A stretch of DNA of 64,000 nt from Unio delphinus (taxonomy: Eukaryota; Mollusca; Bivalvia; Unionida; Unionidae), in NCBI GenBank assembly GCA_029339505.1, contig JAQISU010000096.1, positions 7,576,001 through 7,640,000 on the forward strand. The letters run 5' to 3'. Below the pieces are notes generated by a model that saw only the letters and a program-made list of their open reading frames with translations, did not search any database and was not told where the DNA came from. Below, piece by piece: positions 48,531-63,366 of the stretch (the stretch's first letter is position 1; the number at the start of each line of letters is the position of its first letter). A program made the translations under genes and the position numbers.

Positions 48531-49730
48531 TGTCCTGAACAGCACGTTTTACCTGGGTCTACTTGTTCTGTTTCATGATCTGTATCCCATACAATACGAC
48601 CAGAATCAGTCTTCCTTTTGTTCTGCGCATGCTCCTGCAATTGAAAACTGTTTTTTTATGCTTGAGCAGAGTTTTATTTTTCAGCATTGCTGGAATATTT
48701 AAAATATAGTTGACAAGTAAATGAAACTTTCCAAAATGTACCTGCGGTTCCATTAATATAATGCAAGTACCTGTGGACATATAATGCATTTAAAATCAAA
48801 CTCAGTTCGAACATGACGAATTAAGACATGAAATTGCCAACAAATTTGCATTTTTTGATTCTCAGATATTGACTGTTCATTGACATTGACCTTGTCATTC
48901 TTTCTCATGTAGACCGTCGCAAGAGTTATTCAGCCGTTTAAGGTAATTTTCAGTTTAATGGATACATTTAATTTTTTTTTATAACTTTCTTCAATATGTA
49001 GTGGGGTATTTGTAAGCACATTCTTTGACATTATGTGAAAAACTGTAGTGTTTAATAAAACTCAAAGAGGAATATAAACTGGCATATAACATATGAACTT
49101 GTATACATGGCTCAAATATCTGGATAGCTTGGAACGTCATTACTTTCTGACTCACAGTTAGTATACAGCATCTTGGAAGCCTGTAGTGTGTCTGCCAAAG
49201 ACGAACATCTACATTAGACACCTAAAAATCTTGAAACCTATGACAGACGATAGTCGTTGATCAGAAATCCATTTGGTAGCCTTCTACTTTACCAACGATC
49301 ACATCGTGGAATATTTTGATTTTATATAAACCTCCTCTGGACTCTTGGTGTCAAGTATGTAACAGAAATGAAGTGAAACCAACAATTTTACACAAGAGGT
49401 TAACTAATAACTTATTTCCTATGAATACAAAGCTAAACGACGCATTATTGTGATTTACATCCCAAATAATCTTAAATCCAAAAATATCGAATGTTCAGAA
49501 TGAAGTCTTGAATGTCATGATGCACCAAAATGATTTAACCAGAATATCTTAATGACTACACAAAAATCCTAAAATAGTGATTTGTTCAAAACGTTAATGA
49601 GCACTTTGTAATTCTAATGAATAAGTTAATAAATAAAACTTCTATAATTATATTAGAACAAAAGCATACTCCAATCATAGATCCCAAGTACTGATAAGAA
49701 ACTAGAATGAGAAATATGTTTATCAAACCG

Positions 49731-49735
<5 letters not shown>
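48531..49735. other. Non-coding stretch with a dispersed repeat copy
   Basis: A degenerate dispersed repeat at about 49440-49720 (AATGAGCACTTTGTAATTCT, then AATGAATAAG) ends directly at a long TA microsatellite, as its relative at 57560-58020 also does. Confidence 0.5.

Positions 49736-49815
<80 letters not shown>
49736..49815. repeat. (TA)n microsatellite
   Basis: About 40 TA dinucleotides. Confidence 0.95.
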
Positions 49816-49818
<3 letters not shown>

Positions 49819-50251
49819 GCTCAGCAGTGAATTACTTGATTTTCTAGTTAAAATAATATTGATATTTCACTGCAGTGAAAAAATAACAGTGAAAAAATAA
49901 CAATATTTTTTCACTACAGGAACTACATTTGCGCGCTAATAACGAATTTTTTTGTTATACATTGATGAATTACTTGTGGTTTTTTCTTATTAATAATCAC
50001 TGTCTGTTATCCTTGAAACTTGTAGTTTATTATTCTGGAAATAAAAGTTATTTTTTACCAATCTGACGTGGAACTAATTTTGTGCGCAGGTACACATAGA
50101 ACAAAATAACATGTACGGTAAACAGTTGACATTACAGTAAGAAATCTGCTCTTTCACTGTGTCACAAACTTGAGGTAGCCAACGTATTTGAGCATAAAAT
50201 AAAAAGAATATTTGCTTGAAACGAGTGAATAACGGATATATTCAAGCAAAT

Positions 50252-50253
<2 letters not shown>

Positions 50254-50346
<93 letters not shown>
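50254..50346. repeat. (TA)n microsatellite
   Basis: About 46 AT/TA dinucleotides. Confidence 0.95.
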
Positions 50347-50348
<2 letters not shown>

Positions 50349-53300
50349 TGAGATGTAAATGGAAAATTGCACTAACTCTTAAGCAATGCTAGGCATTTAA
50401 CTTAAATTTTAGTAAACGTTTGTTTACCACTTATACGCTAGACAAAGGTCAACTACACAAAACATGACAGTGGTCAGGTAGGCAAAACCTCTACCTCATT
50501 TAGGGACAAACATCAAGCATACAACTTAACTTAAATATACATTACAGATACATTACAGAAGATATCATTTGGTTTATGAACAAAATGCCGTTTTCACACA
50601 ATTCAATAATGTCGGATTACAAGGATCAAATTCTGCTGTGTCGACATAACTGTATGTATGTTTATCGCCAACACAGTCTTGGGTTTCCTTTAGAAATTAA
50701 ATGAATTGTTTTGATTAGGAGTACTCTAGAATGATGATACAATAGAAAGATGTTTTTGTGAACATTATCTTTTCGTTATTTCAGAACCGATGTGTGCAGC
50801 GTAGAAGATCATTAGCAACGTCTTGAGCCCTGTATACAAGTTCATATGTTATGTGCCAGTTTATATTCCTCTTTGAGTTTTATTTAATACGTTGATTTTG
50901 AAAGCAATGGTGTTATCTTATCATTGGTTTTTAAAACAAATTGTGTTAATATGCTGCTTCACATTCTCGCTAGTGCTCTTTGAATACGAATCTTCATTCG
51001 AATGCATGTTTTCCTTCGTGTTTATGCTTTTACTATTTAAATTGGTGTTTTTATCAGTTTTCTGCATTTACATTTATTTATCAGATATTTATTAATTCAG
51101 ACACTAGCCATTAGGGCCAATTGTGACGACCAGTGTTGCCACGTGCAGCTAATGACCAGTGGGCGACAGTCTAGGTGTGTAGCAGACGAGGGAAGGCGGA
51201 AGTTTACAGTACCAGCGAATGACTGACCAGTAGTGAGTGTGAAACAGCACGAGAGAGTATCCTGTTGGCTGCCTCGAACTGCAACACACTGGACAACTAG
51301 AAATGGATGAGTAGGCTAAAGACGTACCCAGAGAAAATGCAGTAAATGTCGAGTTTCACTTCTTCGGCGGCGGACTGGCCAAAATTGCTTGACTCTATGG
51401 GGTTTTCTTTCCGGCTTTTTTGGAAAGCTCATCTGTAATATTCTTTTAAGTCATACGTTAAATTGTTTTTTGTGTGAGTGTCAAAAATACAACTGAACAT
51501 TGGTGAAATAATGCGTGCTACTAAATTAAAATGAGTAATATTTACAACGGGTTTGTATACTAAACTGGACAGAATTTGAAACTTGGTATGTCCATGGCGT
51601 TTCAGAAATATTCCAGTGAAGTTTTGGATGTTCTGGCCCTCCTTGTCCTATTTTTCCTCGTCCATACACCATTATTCCAAAGCAAGCTATGCTTGCTGTT
51701 ATTTTAATCCACGAGGAGCGTGTAGAAGCTCCTTAGTTGACAGCTCTGTTCCCACTCAACGAGTATTTAATTAGTGTGCCGTGCTTGCACTCACATTAGG
51801 GGTAAATATTATTTTAATGGTGGCTCCTATTTCCGACTGAACGAGTAGAAGAATATAGCTGAATGGCTGCACACATCTCAAATCCAAGTTCAAACCCAGT
51901 TTTGCCACTCATCGCTGACTTGTCACTACCATATAATTTAAACTACAAAACTTAGCAAATCCATGGTGCATATGTACAGGGTAAGGCATCGATTCATCGA
52001 AACGAAAACAGAGACGTTCACCAGTTTGCACAAGAAAGCCTACGATGAAAGATAAACTTAGAATAAGAAGAGAAGCAGCAGCAGAATGAAGAGGTCGATG
52101 AGTTTAAGACTGAGACAAGTAATTTATTTGTCTCCTGCAGAAAGATAAAACCATGTGTTGTAGTCAAGCCTATCGTGCGAACTACTGGTAGTTGTTCTGG
52201 ATATTATCGCGGTAAACTGTCTAAACCGTCCAAGACATCAGCTCAACGTTTCGAATGTTAAATCTGTGTAATTTGTCACTAAGGAGAATAGTTTATTTTA
52301 TATTTGCGCCATTTCTCTTGAGTTCTATTCTGTTCCATACATATGGACTATTTCTTTCAAGTTTTCATACCGAATCACGGTCCGTGCTTAAAGCATACAA
52401 ATCGGTGCGTTCGCCAGTCATTCTTTCTTGATCTAATGCAAAGAAAACAGAAATAATACAGTCAAGTTCACTTTATGGCCCATATAATCATGTTAGTGTT
52501 AAAGTTATGAGCATGTGTACCCACATAGAACCTACGAGCGCCTATAAAATTATCATATCTTGTAGAACCGAAATAGGATGACTTTATGATTACCACTGGC
52601 AGATATGAGATTCCTTCAAATTTGAATAAGTTTGCGTGCAGAAATAAATCAATAGGGAAGAACGTCGCCATGGAAAATATTTCCACAACATTTTATCTTA
52701 GTAACCTTACAACCAGTATATATACAACCAGTATATGTAGTGTATAATAGTAGTAAAATGGGATGGGCCGATAATATTCCATTAGGTGAAGCATGTGGTA
52801 ATCTCAAGAACACATTGAGTTCCAGTTGTAATCATGAGAGTAAGTGTTGAGCATGCACATGTTCACATGATTAAGAAATACAGACAAAGACCTAAACAAA
52901 AGAAGCAAAGAAAATCATAGTAAATGATACGATGCTTTTGAGTTAGGAATGACATTGATCCAGTCAGAAAAAGGTGCTTTGGGCTTGATAGATACAAATT
53001 TCAAACGGTTTTTGTCATATGGGGAGAGTACCAATGCTTAAACATACAGATAAAATCTTTAAAGTTGATAATGACGTACAGTACGCTGAATATAGATTTA
53101 ACCAGGAACAACTCTCCATTTCAAAATCAAAACTTAACATAATTTCTGCGGAAGAAGCACGATAATTATTGTTGTGTGTACGCGGCTGTTTTTTAAAGAC
53201 CTTAATCAAATTCTTATGGGTCAATAAAAAATGTTTTATATTTTGTTCTCAAACAGTTTTAATTCAGGCCGCAGCAGAGTTTGGGAATTGAAAAAGCAGA

Positions 53301-54189
53301 CTTACCCAGTACGAATGTCACATAACTTGAATTACAACACCTTTATAAGTCTGATAGGTTAATCCTGTGAAATTTTATAACTTTTAGAATTGTCGTAACG
53401 ATTAATGATCTGTTCGTCGTACAACAACTGCACAGTGACCAAGGTTTATTATTGTCAAGAAGCTGGAAGCTTTTGTTAAAAGTCATTGAGTGTGACGTTC
53501 AAACACAATTTCATCCTTATGATAAGCCAGTGTTTGATTCAGAAATTCTCTAGAATGTACGGTACTACAAGGCATGTCAAGAAAAGTTACAATCTCGGTG
53601 AACATTATCATCAAGAAAGTACCAATTAGTACGCTCCAGCAAAAACACGGTTTTCAGCTTGTGACGAATATTACAATGTAAATATCCTATCCGCTAACCA
53701 ATTGTGTACTGATAAAGTCTTAGTTGCATCAAACTGATGATCACACGATATTATCTTTATATCAGGTAAATGGAGTAGTTTTGCAATACTTGTGGTTGAG
53801 GAGTCAATAGGAACTGATAAAAACAGTCGAAGCGCGTTCAAGGATATTTGTGGCGATGTAATTGGAATCCGTGGTAAACATCTTCAAAGGCAAATACAAA
53901 CAGAAGCAAGAAAAACAATCCAAATCAAAAATTAAAAAATAACAAAAAAGCGTTGAGGTTACATAATTTTACATTACTATTTCTACAGGTATAAAAGCTT
54001 CATATCGCCATCTGTATTTTATGTAACTTTAAATAGGCAAATTATATCCTGTATATTGTATTATGTTTTAAGTAATTATCAGCGATTGATGCCTAATAAG
54101 CAGTTTGAAAAATAATTTAAATGAAAATATACCGTCTGAAAATAGATGATAATTTTATTTATATGTGACTATCTTGTTCTATTTATCTT
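50347..54189. other. Non-coding stretch
   Basis: No coding signature. The segment at about 51120-51420 is noticeably richer in G+C than its surroundings and could be a promoter, UTR or LTR piece, but I see no supporting motif pair. Confidence 0.45.
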
Positions 54190-55505
54190 TCTTTAAACCG
54201 CAATGTTCTTGTACATCTCATGATGATTAACAATTTGGTTAAATAGACAGTTCTTGTACATGTCATAATGATTTACAGTGTGGTTAAATTGACAGTTCTT
54301 GTACATGTCATGATGATTTACACTTTGATTAAATGGACAGTTCTTGTACATGTCATGATGATTTACAGTTTGGTTAAATCGACAGTTCTTTTACATCCCT
54401 TGATGATTTATAGTTTTGTTATATAGACAGTTCTTATACATGTCATGATCATTTACAGTTAGATTAAATGGACAGTTCTTGTACATGTCATGATCATTTA
54501 CAGTTTGGTTAAATGAACAGTTCTTGTACATGTCATGATCATTTACAGTTTGGTTAAATGAACAGTTCTTGTACATGTCATGATCATTTACAGTTTGGTT
54601 AAATGGACATTACAAAAATTACAGTTTGATTAAATTTACAATTCTTGTACATATCATGGTTATTTATAGTCGGGTTAAATAGGCGGTTCTTATAAATGTC
54701 ATGATGATCTACAGTTTGGTTAAATTGACAGTTCGTGTACATCCCTTGATGATTTATAGTTTGATTAAATGGACAGTTCTTGTACATGTCATGATGATTT
54801 ACAGTTAGGTTAAATGGACAGTTCTTGTACATGTCATGATGATTTACAGTTTGGTTAAATTGACAGTTCTTGTACATGTCATGATGATTTACAGTTTGGT
54901 TAAATGGAAAATTCTTGTACATCTCATGATGATTTACAGTTCGGTTAAATGGACAGCTCTTGCACAACTCATGATGATTTACAGTTTGGTTAAATGGACA
55001 GTTCTTGTAATGTTATGATGATTTACAGTTTGGTTAAATTTACAGCTCTTGCACAACTCATGATGATTTACAGTTTGGTTAAATGGACAGTTCTTGTACA
55101 TGTCATGATGATTTACAGTTTGGTTAAATTGACAGCTCTTGTACATGTCATGATGATTTACAGTTTGGTTAAATTTACAATTCTTGTACATATCATGGTT
55201 ATTAAAAGTCGGGTTAAATAGGCAGTTCTTATAAATGTCGTGATGATCTACAGTTTGGTTTAATTGACAGTTCGTGTACATCCCTTGATTTATATAGTTT
55301 GGTTAAATGGACAGTTCTTGTACATGTCATAATGATTTACAGTGTGGTTAAATTGACAGCTCTTGTACATGTCATGATGATTTACAGTTTGGTTAAATGG
55401 ACAGTTCTTGTACATGTCATGATGATTTACAGTTTGGTTAAATTGACAGCTCTTGTACATGTCATGATGATTTACAGTTTGGTTACATTCATCCTGTACA
55501 TCTCA
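54190..55505. repeat. 45-bp minisatellite, about 29 copies
   Basis: Tandem units of 45 bp with core TGTCATGATGATTTACAGTT and TGGTTAAATGGACAGTTCTT. Variants include TTAAATTGACAGCTC and CATCCCTTGATG, and some units recur in blocks (54640-54760 resembles 55170-55290), which suggests higher-order duplication. Because the period is divisible by three, both strands are open for long stretches (minus: 15-residue units such as MYKNCPFNQTVNHHD; plus: MMIYSLVKWTVLVHV). No promoter, signal peptide or conserved flank supports translation. Confidence 0.9.
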
Positions 55506-57019
55506 TGATTTATTAGATCACAAATACTTGGTCAATATTATACTCTTTCTACTCTTCATGTTTCATTCTTAAAGCATACTGCTTTCTCTGAGAAAGCAGC
55601 ATTCTTGTCGACGCACGCCACATAATTTATGTTTTAAATGTCCTGGAATCTTTATATGCAACTTGTGGAATACTGCATATAATATCTTTATATAATCAAT
55701 TGCAAAACACTGAATGTTATTATTTTTGTAATTGTAACGGTTATATACTTGCATGTATAATGAATATGTATCTGTTAAAAAAATTTTTATTATAAACACC
55801 ATGTTGGTTTATAAGCTTGTAACTCCTGAAACGTATCACACACAATTGAAGCATCTTTCTTCACTTAGTTTTTCATGACATCTTTTATTTACACACGGCT
55901 TAATTGATCCTTGATGGCGCTCTATATTCTGTAACGAAGCATGTATGAAAAGTGTAGAAATCCTTGAGTGCCAGTCAAGGTCATGTTCATAAACAGCTGT
56001 ACTTGATAAGTTATCATTTGTAGATAAATTATATAGTGAATTTTACACCTTATGTGTGTTAATCCATATAAAAATAGCTTCAATGGTAAGGAATACGAAT
56101 TTTATAATGAACGCGACTATAAATTATCTTGAAGTTAATTCTGATTAAATGTATACCTTAGAATACAATCTTATTTAATTTTGTTGTACTTGAAACATTT
56201 CAGTGTAAATATACTCAAAAAGTTAGGAAACTATCCGCCAAGAAAATACATGTCCCAAGTTGAGATTCTTCTTATAGAGCACTGGAATATAATACTTTCA
56301 AAACATATATATGATGTTTTGAACTACACTTCAACCTAAGAACTAAATTATAAACTCAAATGAGGAAAATTACGTAAATAAAAGGTTACGCTTGACCCAT
56401 ATATTTCCTGCTCTGTTTGCATTTCCGTCTTAATTGCATATATACTCACGAAAATGTTGCTTTCCTTTTCAGATCTAGTGACTACAGAGACCTGTTGCAT
56501 TGTGTTAAATCTATCACCTATCAAACACATCTTTTTCCGTGTCAACGCCGCATATTCTTAAGGCTAATAACAATCTGCGTCTCTGATAAATTGCTGGTTT
56601 TTTATTGCAAGGTAAAAGGTTAACATTCATGTCAGGGTATGCTGGTTCTAGTTAGTTACCAATTTGTGAGAGGCATAATATCTAAGGAATTTCAACTAAG
56701 TAGTATTAACATGTACTCAAGAAAACTATCATTAATCTTTAGGCGCACATACATTCTACCTAGATTTTTTGATATCCTTTCCTACACACTTCATCTTGAA
56801 TATTAACCATTGCTATGTTGCGTTGAAGAAATGTTGAACAGGAATTATGACGTTATATCAAGTTATCTTTCCTTAATTCAATGGTGAATGTTCACTGTAT
56901 ATGCATTTAATTTTGAATGATCTTTTGTAAATGCATGGTACGTCTCTCCTTTTTGATCGTCCTTTTTTATATTACTTATTTTACACTCCATACTACAAGC
57001 TGCAAAGATATAAATCAAT

Positions 57020-57022
<3 letters not shown>
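55506..57022. other. Non-coding stretch
   Basis: No gene or clear repeat recognised. Confidence 0.5.

Positions 57023-57105
<83 letters not shown>
57023..57105. repeat. (CT)n microsatellite
   Basis: About 41 CT dinucleotides. Confidence 0.95.
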
Positions 57106-57108
<3 letters not shown>

Positions 57109-57559
57109 GATGTATCGAAACTGAATAATAAAACAATCACTAGGGAGATATAAAGATCAAAGATAAGAAATTAATAGTAGCAATGGTAAGTAAATAAAGC
57201 ATTGTAATGACTTCGATCAGCTATTCAAAAAGACCATTTAAAGTGTGAATTACCCTTTGTTTAAATGTCATTATTCTGCAATTAGCTCTTTTAACATTTT
57301 GTAGTTGTCACATTAGGTAGGGATTTCTTTTTAAAAATCATGTCGTCATTGCATAGCTTCTCTGGTCAATATAAACTCCATGTTAAATGAAGCCATGTTT
57401 ATTTGTATTGTCACGACTCTATGATCTTAAACTAAATAATCTAAAGAAGCAAAACAAACAATCTTTGCAAGATCCGACATATATTTTAAATCCCTCAAAA
57501 AAATTCAGAAAATTGATACTTCAAAAGGATCTTAAGTATTGTAAATTAAATGACAAATA

Positions 57560-57800
57560 GTGCTAAATGTTCTTTCGCAAGCCCAACAGTAGAGTGTCCC
57601 GAATGAATTCATAATCATAAATGTGCTGATGTACCAGCAGATTTGTTGTATCAAAATAACATCCTATTTTGGATGTCTTTGAATATATTCACAATGATCT
57701 CAAAATGATGATAATACAGTCAATGAGCACTTTGGTAATTCCAGTGAATGACAAAAATAATTCTATTATAATTATCTATGAACAGTAACAGTAAATTACA
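57560..57800. repeat. Dispersed repeat copy
   Basis: Shares GAATGAATTCATAA, AAATGTGCTGATGT, and TCAATGAGCACTTTGG followed by AATTCCAGTGAAT with similarly degenerate copies near 4810-5060, 23190-23430, 36290-36430 and 49440-49720. The family is unidentified, and no ends or target-site duplications could be defined. Confidence 0.5.
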
Positions 57801-58018
57801 AAATAAATCCAAAGAATGATCTTAAGATAGGAATGAAACATTTTTGTTTACCTCAGCCTTATATAAATACCTAAGACACAATACGATGACTAGAATGTGG
57901 TTCATATGTTTATTTACAGAAACCTTTAAAGTGAAAAGACCACGTGAAAGTGTTTAGAAATTGCCATTATCTTAAAATGAAATTTACAATCATGGACAAA
58001 ATGTTGCTATCTAAACAT

Positions 58019-58019
<1 letters not shown>

Positions 58020-58116
<97 letters not shown>
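58020..58116. repeat. (TA)n microsatellite
   Basis: About 48 TA dinucleotides. Confidence 0.95.
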
Positions 58117-58684
58117 TGCTGGAATATCTTCTTTATAATGCATATAAGAAATAAAAGCACCAACTCTTCAAAAATGCGCAGGTAAACAAATACCATATTA
58201 CCGACACTTTGTGAGCAAGAAACTGAAGCTCAAGTAGAGAGTAGCAAAGCCTATAACATTAATTAGAATAAAACTAGACTAAGGTCCCTCTTCGAGATCA
58301 CCAAATTTATCTGACGTAGGTGTACCTTTTTCGCATTTGGACATTTTAGCAGAAAACAAATCACTCTCGATTTACACGGGTTTCATAAGGAATTATTTAG
58401 TTGATAGGAATTTTGTCTTTTTTGTAGTATTCGTGATTGTACTGCATCCGCGGCTTCTAGTGATTTTATGAAATATGATATGGATCAGCTAACTTTAAGG
58501 AGTTAAATTTGTTTACAAAACTAATTGATAACAAATGATCATCCGATCCTGTTAATAACATTATGTTTAGTTTTTGCGCTTGATTCCTGACTAATTTTGA
58601 TTGAAGTGGTCGTATAAATACTAATAGAAAGATATATATGTACACAAATTAAAATTGTTCATACGGAAACATAGATTCCCATAT

Positions 58685-59719
<1,035 letters not shown>

Positions 59720-60811
59720 TCACCCAATCGGATATACGCCTACAGAAGCTCTGCCACATTTAGCAAGTTTAACAAAGGCCCTCCTATACCTGGAGTGAAG
59801 GAATAGATACAAAAAAGGATTGATTGTGGAATTAAACCAAAGAATCCAAAATGTTATTTCAAACTCCACACTCCCAACACAATCAAAACATACGGATCGA
59901 ATCAGCGATGCAATTTCATACGGAATCCAGCAAATTCCAAATACAAATACAATAGTGAATAGTGATCTTGCTGCTTTCTTGTCTCTCTTAAAGTTCGCAA
60001 GACTTCTTACTGTTGGGGCAGTTATATGCCACCCATTTGTCTGGATTTGTTGATTAGATGTTGGGTCAGTGCTGCTGTTGATATACACTGACGTCGATGG
60101 ATCCCTATCAGTCAATGATCCTGGCTGCACCGAAATGTTGTTGGTAGCTGTTAACCCTTCAAGTCCGCGGGATCTTTTGCGTACACTTACATACACCATT
60201 ATGTTTAATAAACCCACGATTATAAAAGGAATCATGAATTCAAACACTACACTAAAAGACAATACAGGCGTGTTGTCATAGTATGGAACAAAGCATTGAC
60301 CCGGTGGCATACTAAGCGTGCCTCCTATCGGCTCCCAAAGCAAGATCAAGGGCATATACACCAATGCTGGAATCAGCCATGGGATCAAAAGGAACACAAT
60401 CAGCATGGTATCCGTGCGATGGCTTCGGGCCCAGAAAGGATGAGCAATCTGAATATATCTGTCTAAGCTGATAATACATATATTGTATGTCGAGGCTGCT
60501 GGAGTCACATAGTCAACGACCAACCAGAACAAACATAAAGCATGTCCGATGTGCCATTTTCCAGTGAGAACATATGGAGCATAGAACGGGATACTAACGG
60601 AACCAATAATGAAGTCAGATACTGCTAAGTTAAGGATGAGATAGTCACTGAAGTTTCTGAGAGACCTTTGTGTGGCGAAAGCAGTAATGACCAACACGTT
60701 TCCTCCTGCAGTGATTACGACCATAACACAAATAAGGAACGCAATGATAGACGATGTTGTCATTGTCAGCGGTGTTATTTCTGGTACAACGGTGGTGTTT
60801 GTTAAATCCAT
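59720..60811 (-). CDS. Class A (rhodopsin-like) GPCR, probable biogenic-amine or acetylcholine type
   Basis: Predicted seven-transmembrane plasma-membrane receptor, 363 residues, single exon. The frame stays open for 39 codons upstream but without another ATG, so 60811 is the likely start. The N-terminus is short, with a glycosylation site (NTT, residues 5-7). Landmarks are GNVLV (Asn38, TM1), LAVSD (Asp66, TM2), Cys93 and Cys173 for the extracellular disulphide, Asp100 in TM3 (WLVVDY), DRY at 117-119, Pro195 in TM5, CWIPY at 294-298 (TM6), NPFLY at 331-335 (TM7), and Cys352 as a possible palmitoylation site. Asp100 in a WLxxDY context is typical of amine and muscarinic receptors, closest in style to histamine H3-like or muscarinic receptors. 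The ligand cannot be named. The third intracellular loop is about 70 residues. A truncated paralogue lies at 36700-37862. Confidence 0.9.
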   Translation of the reverse strand: MDLTNTTVVPEITPLTMTTSSIIAFLICVMVVITAGGNVLVITAFATQRSLRNFSDYLILNLAVSDFIIGSVSIPFYAPYVLTGKWHIGHALCLFWLVVDYVTPAASTYNICIISLDRYIQIAHPFWARSHRTDTMLIVFLLIPWLIPALVYMPLILLWEPIGGTLSMPPGQCFVPYYDNTPVLSFSVVFEFMIPFIIVGLLNIMVYVSVRKRSRGLEGLTATNNISVQPGSLTDRDPSTSVYINSSTDPTSNQQIQTNGWHITAPTVRSLANFKRDKKAARSLFTIVFVFGICWIPYEIASLIRSVCFDCVGSVEFEITFWILWFNSTINPFLYLFLHSRYRRAFVKLAKCGRASVGVYPIG

Positions 60812-61689
60812 CTCTACTAAAGTCAACACAGACAGCCTGACTATTTTTCTTACAGTTGGAATTACAATGACAGAGTCGTATTGCAAAAAATGTTCATATG
60901 TGCGAACATTTGAGTGAGACTGTTCCAATCTATCTATGCATTAATTAGACAACTGGTACAATTTAAAGGTCAAATATATTTTTCAAACATTTGAAAGCAT
61001 TTCAGCTTGGAAATCAACCGCGGAAAATATTATCGAATTTGACACTGAAAACGTCTATTTAATCATTATACTGTCTTTTCAAAATATAGATTATAATGCA
61101 CATATTCTCAATATGTTATTCCTGAATAAGGTAGAATTGAGACCGCCATACATGTTTTCAAAGTTGATTGCGATCACTTTGCATTGCAACTAGTCTGTGT
61201 GTTATGGCTGTCACAGACTTGTTATATATGATTTACGGTTATACCTTACAACCAATGCCATCTGCCCATCAAGTTATCGATCATTAAATATCGTCTGCTC
61301 GGCTGAAGAAAAAAGAAAGGTGGATCCGTGCATCAATGGACAACATGTATCTAAGTCAGCAACAGCTAATCATTCTATGCGTGACAGTGCGAGATGGAAC
61401 AGTAGAGGTTACCAGTATATCAGACCATTTTTAAGACTTAATTTAGTTATTTAAATTAAACTCACTGCGATTCTCTTCCAAAATCTACTTTCAATACATT
61501 CCTAATTCTGAAAATATAACAAGATTATTGTGTTTATTGACAGACACATTGATAATGATTATCATTACCAAAGATTTCGGGTGAGTAAGATCAGTTTTAT
61601 TTATTTCCATCTACTAAACCCTGCAATGCAAATATTTTTACATACCCTTTTGACTGAATTGAAACTCTTACGTTTTCTTTTCTACTGCA

Positions 61690-61690
<1 letters not shown>
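60812..61690. other. 5' flank of the receptor gene
   Basis: Contains the upstream open but ATG-less frame to 60928, presumably 5' untranslated sequence. No TATA box or splice site was assigned. Nothing else is coding. Confidence 0.4.
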
Positions 61691-61720
<30 letters not shown>

Positions 61721-61868
61721 CATACATACATACATACATACATACATACATACATACATACATACATACATACATACATACGTACGTACGTACGTACGTA
61801 CGTACGTACGCACGCACGCACGTAGACAGACAGACATATATACGTACGAACGTGCATGCATGCATGCA
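61691..61868. repeat. (CATA)n-(CGTA)n-(TGCA)n compound microsatellite
   Basis: About 22 CATA units grade into CGTA, CGCA, CAGA and TGCA units. Frames across it are artefacts. Confidence 0.95.
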
Positions 61869-63240
61869 TATTGGTGAGCCCCGTTTCACATAATTGCTTG
61901 GACAAATCTTATTTTAATTATAAACTCAAATAAATCTCTGCGTTTCTGTTATCTTGAAAGTTAAATTTAGAAAATGTTAACTGACCCATTATATGCACTA
62001 CTAAACGTTCCAAAACCGATTCAAAATAGCACATTTTAAAGAGGTTCTCACAGTTTATAAAGATGGGTCTGGTACATATGAACTCAAATCTCTTAGGCAA
62101 GGATCGTATTAGTTTAGTTAATATGACATGGCTGAATTGTTATCTTTCTAATTATCCAAGGCTTCCAATTATAGAACATATTATTTTTTATGGTTTTTAC
62201 TTGTGTTAGGAGGAAGGGATTTTATTCAAAGACGGAAATTAGCAGTCTGTATCATCTACCCATCCAAGTTTCTCTAATGATCAAGACAATTTACAATTAG
62301 CTAATACGCATGCTATCCATCATGAGTCCTGAGTGACCCCAAAAGTGCGAGAAATGCCTAAAGCTACGCAGTGTAGCCATATTCTTCTAAATGTTTGAGC
62401 ACGTGACTCGAGTTCAAGTTTAAAATACCAGACCTTCAAATGGCTAATTTCGAATTATGATGAATTTAGGTGTAGAACAATTGTATCCTCGGTTACATTA
62501 GGCAGTTCTTTTTAATTGAAGTTAAAACAGTGGTAGGAATTTCTGCAACAAAGTGATATCAGCCTATCATGGCTCTGTAAGCTGATTAAACTGGCTTTTA
62601 ATAATAAAAAAAATCTACTTGTAGCGAGAGCTTGGTAAAAATATTCATATCTGTTAACGTTCGGTGATGATTTTATTTTTTATTTTTCTTTCATGTCCTA
62701 ACAATACACAATTTATACCGTAAAGTCCATTAGCAATGGATGTGTAAATAGCATAATGCCAAATGAATTATAACGTTTGTAAGAGGTGAGAGAAGTACTA
62801 CTGTGAAACTGAGCAATATTTCACTCACAAAGTGAATTAGTGTTGCAGTTAAACAATTTCGGAAATTTTCATGCAGAAGTGAAATCTGTATCATCTATAC
62901 ATGTTTAATGTAAACGGTGCAAAATATAAATGAATGTGTAAATAATTTGCGTTTATTATGACAATCCATCTAACCTTTTAACCAATTGGTGGCTTTAAAA
63001 GATATTTGGTTAGCATAGTTTTGAGACAAAGTTATACAGACCTTTACCAGTGTCACAGAATTAGGCGAAAATTTGAACTGATTTTTGTTGTTCTTGAATT
63101 GCAAACGAAACTCACCATTTTCTTGATTACGTCGTACACGCATTACCTGGGGTGATTAAGTGGCGTGTAACGATTTGCATGTGCCAATTTGTAATTTACA
63201 TGAAATCCGAAATACTCGTTTTACGTGGTGTACGGCAAGC
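61869..63240. other. Non-coding stretch
   Basis: No gene recognised. Confidence 0.5.
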
Positions 63241-63270
63241 TCGATGTGATTTATGTTCACCTATTGAGAG

Positions 63271-63366
63271 TATATAAGGCGAACTATTTATCATAATTTT
63301 TTACGGGAACGAAAATATCTAATCGAAGGATAGATAACCTCGTCTTGCAAATCTCCAGCCAAAGGG
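63271..63366 (+). promoter_or_regulatory. Possible TATA promoter and first non-coding exon
   Basis: TATATAAGG at 63271-63279 would place initiation near 63300. A strong-looking splice donor, GGG|GTGAGTG, follows at 63366/63367. The first exon would be about 65 bases, non-coding, of a gene running out of the window on the plus strand. The composition upstream (63120-63270) is less AT-rich than the surroundings. There is no transcript support. Confidence 0.3.

Noticed and set aside
54190..55505. CRISPR-like array of regular repeats
   Set aside because: The units are contiguous without unique spacers, and the host is eukaryotic. It is a minisatellite.
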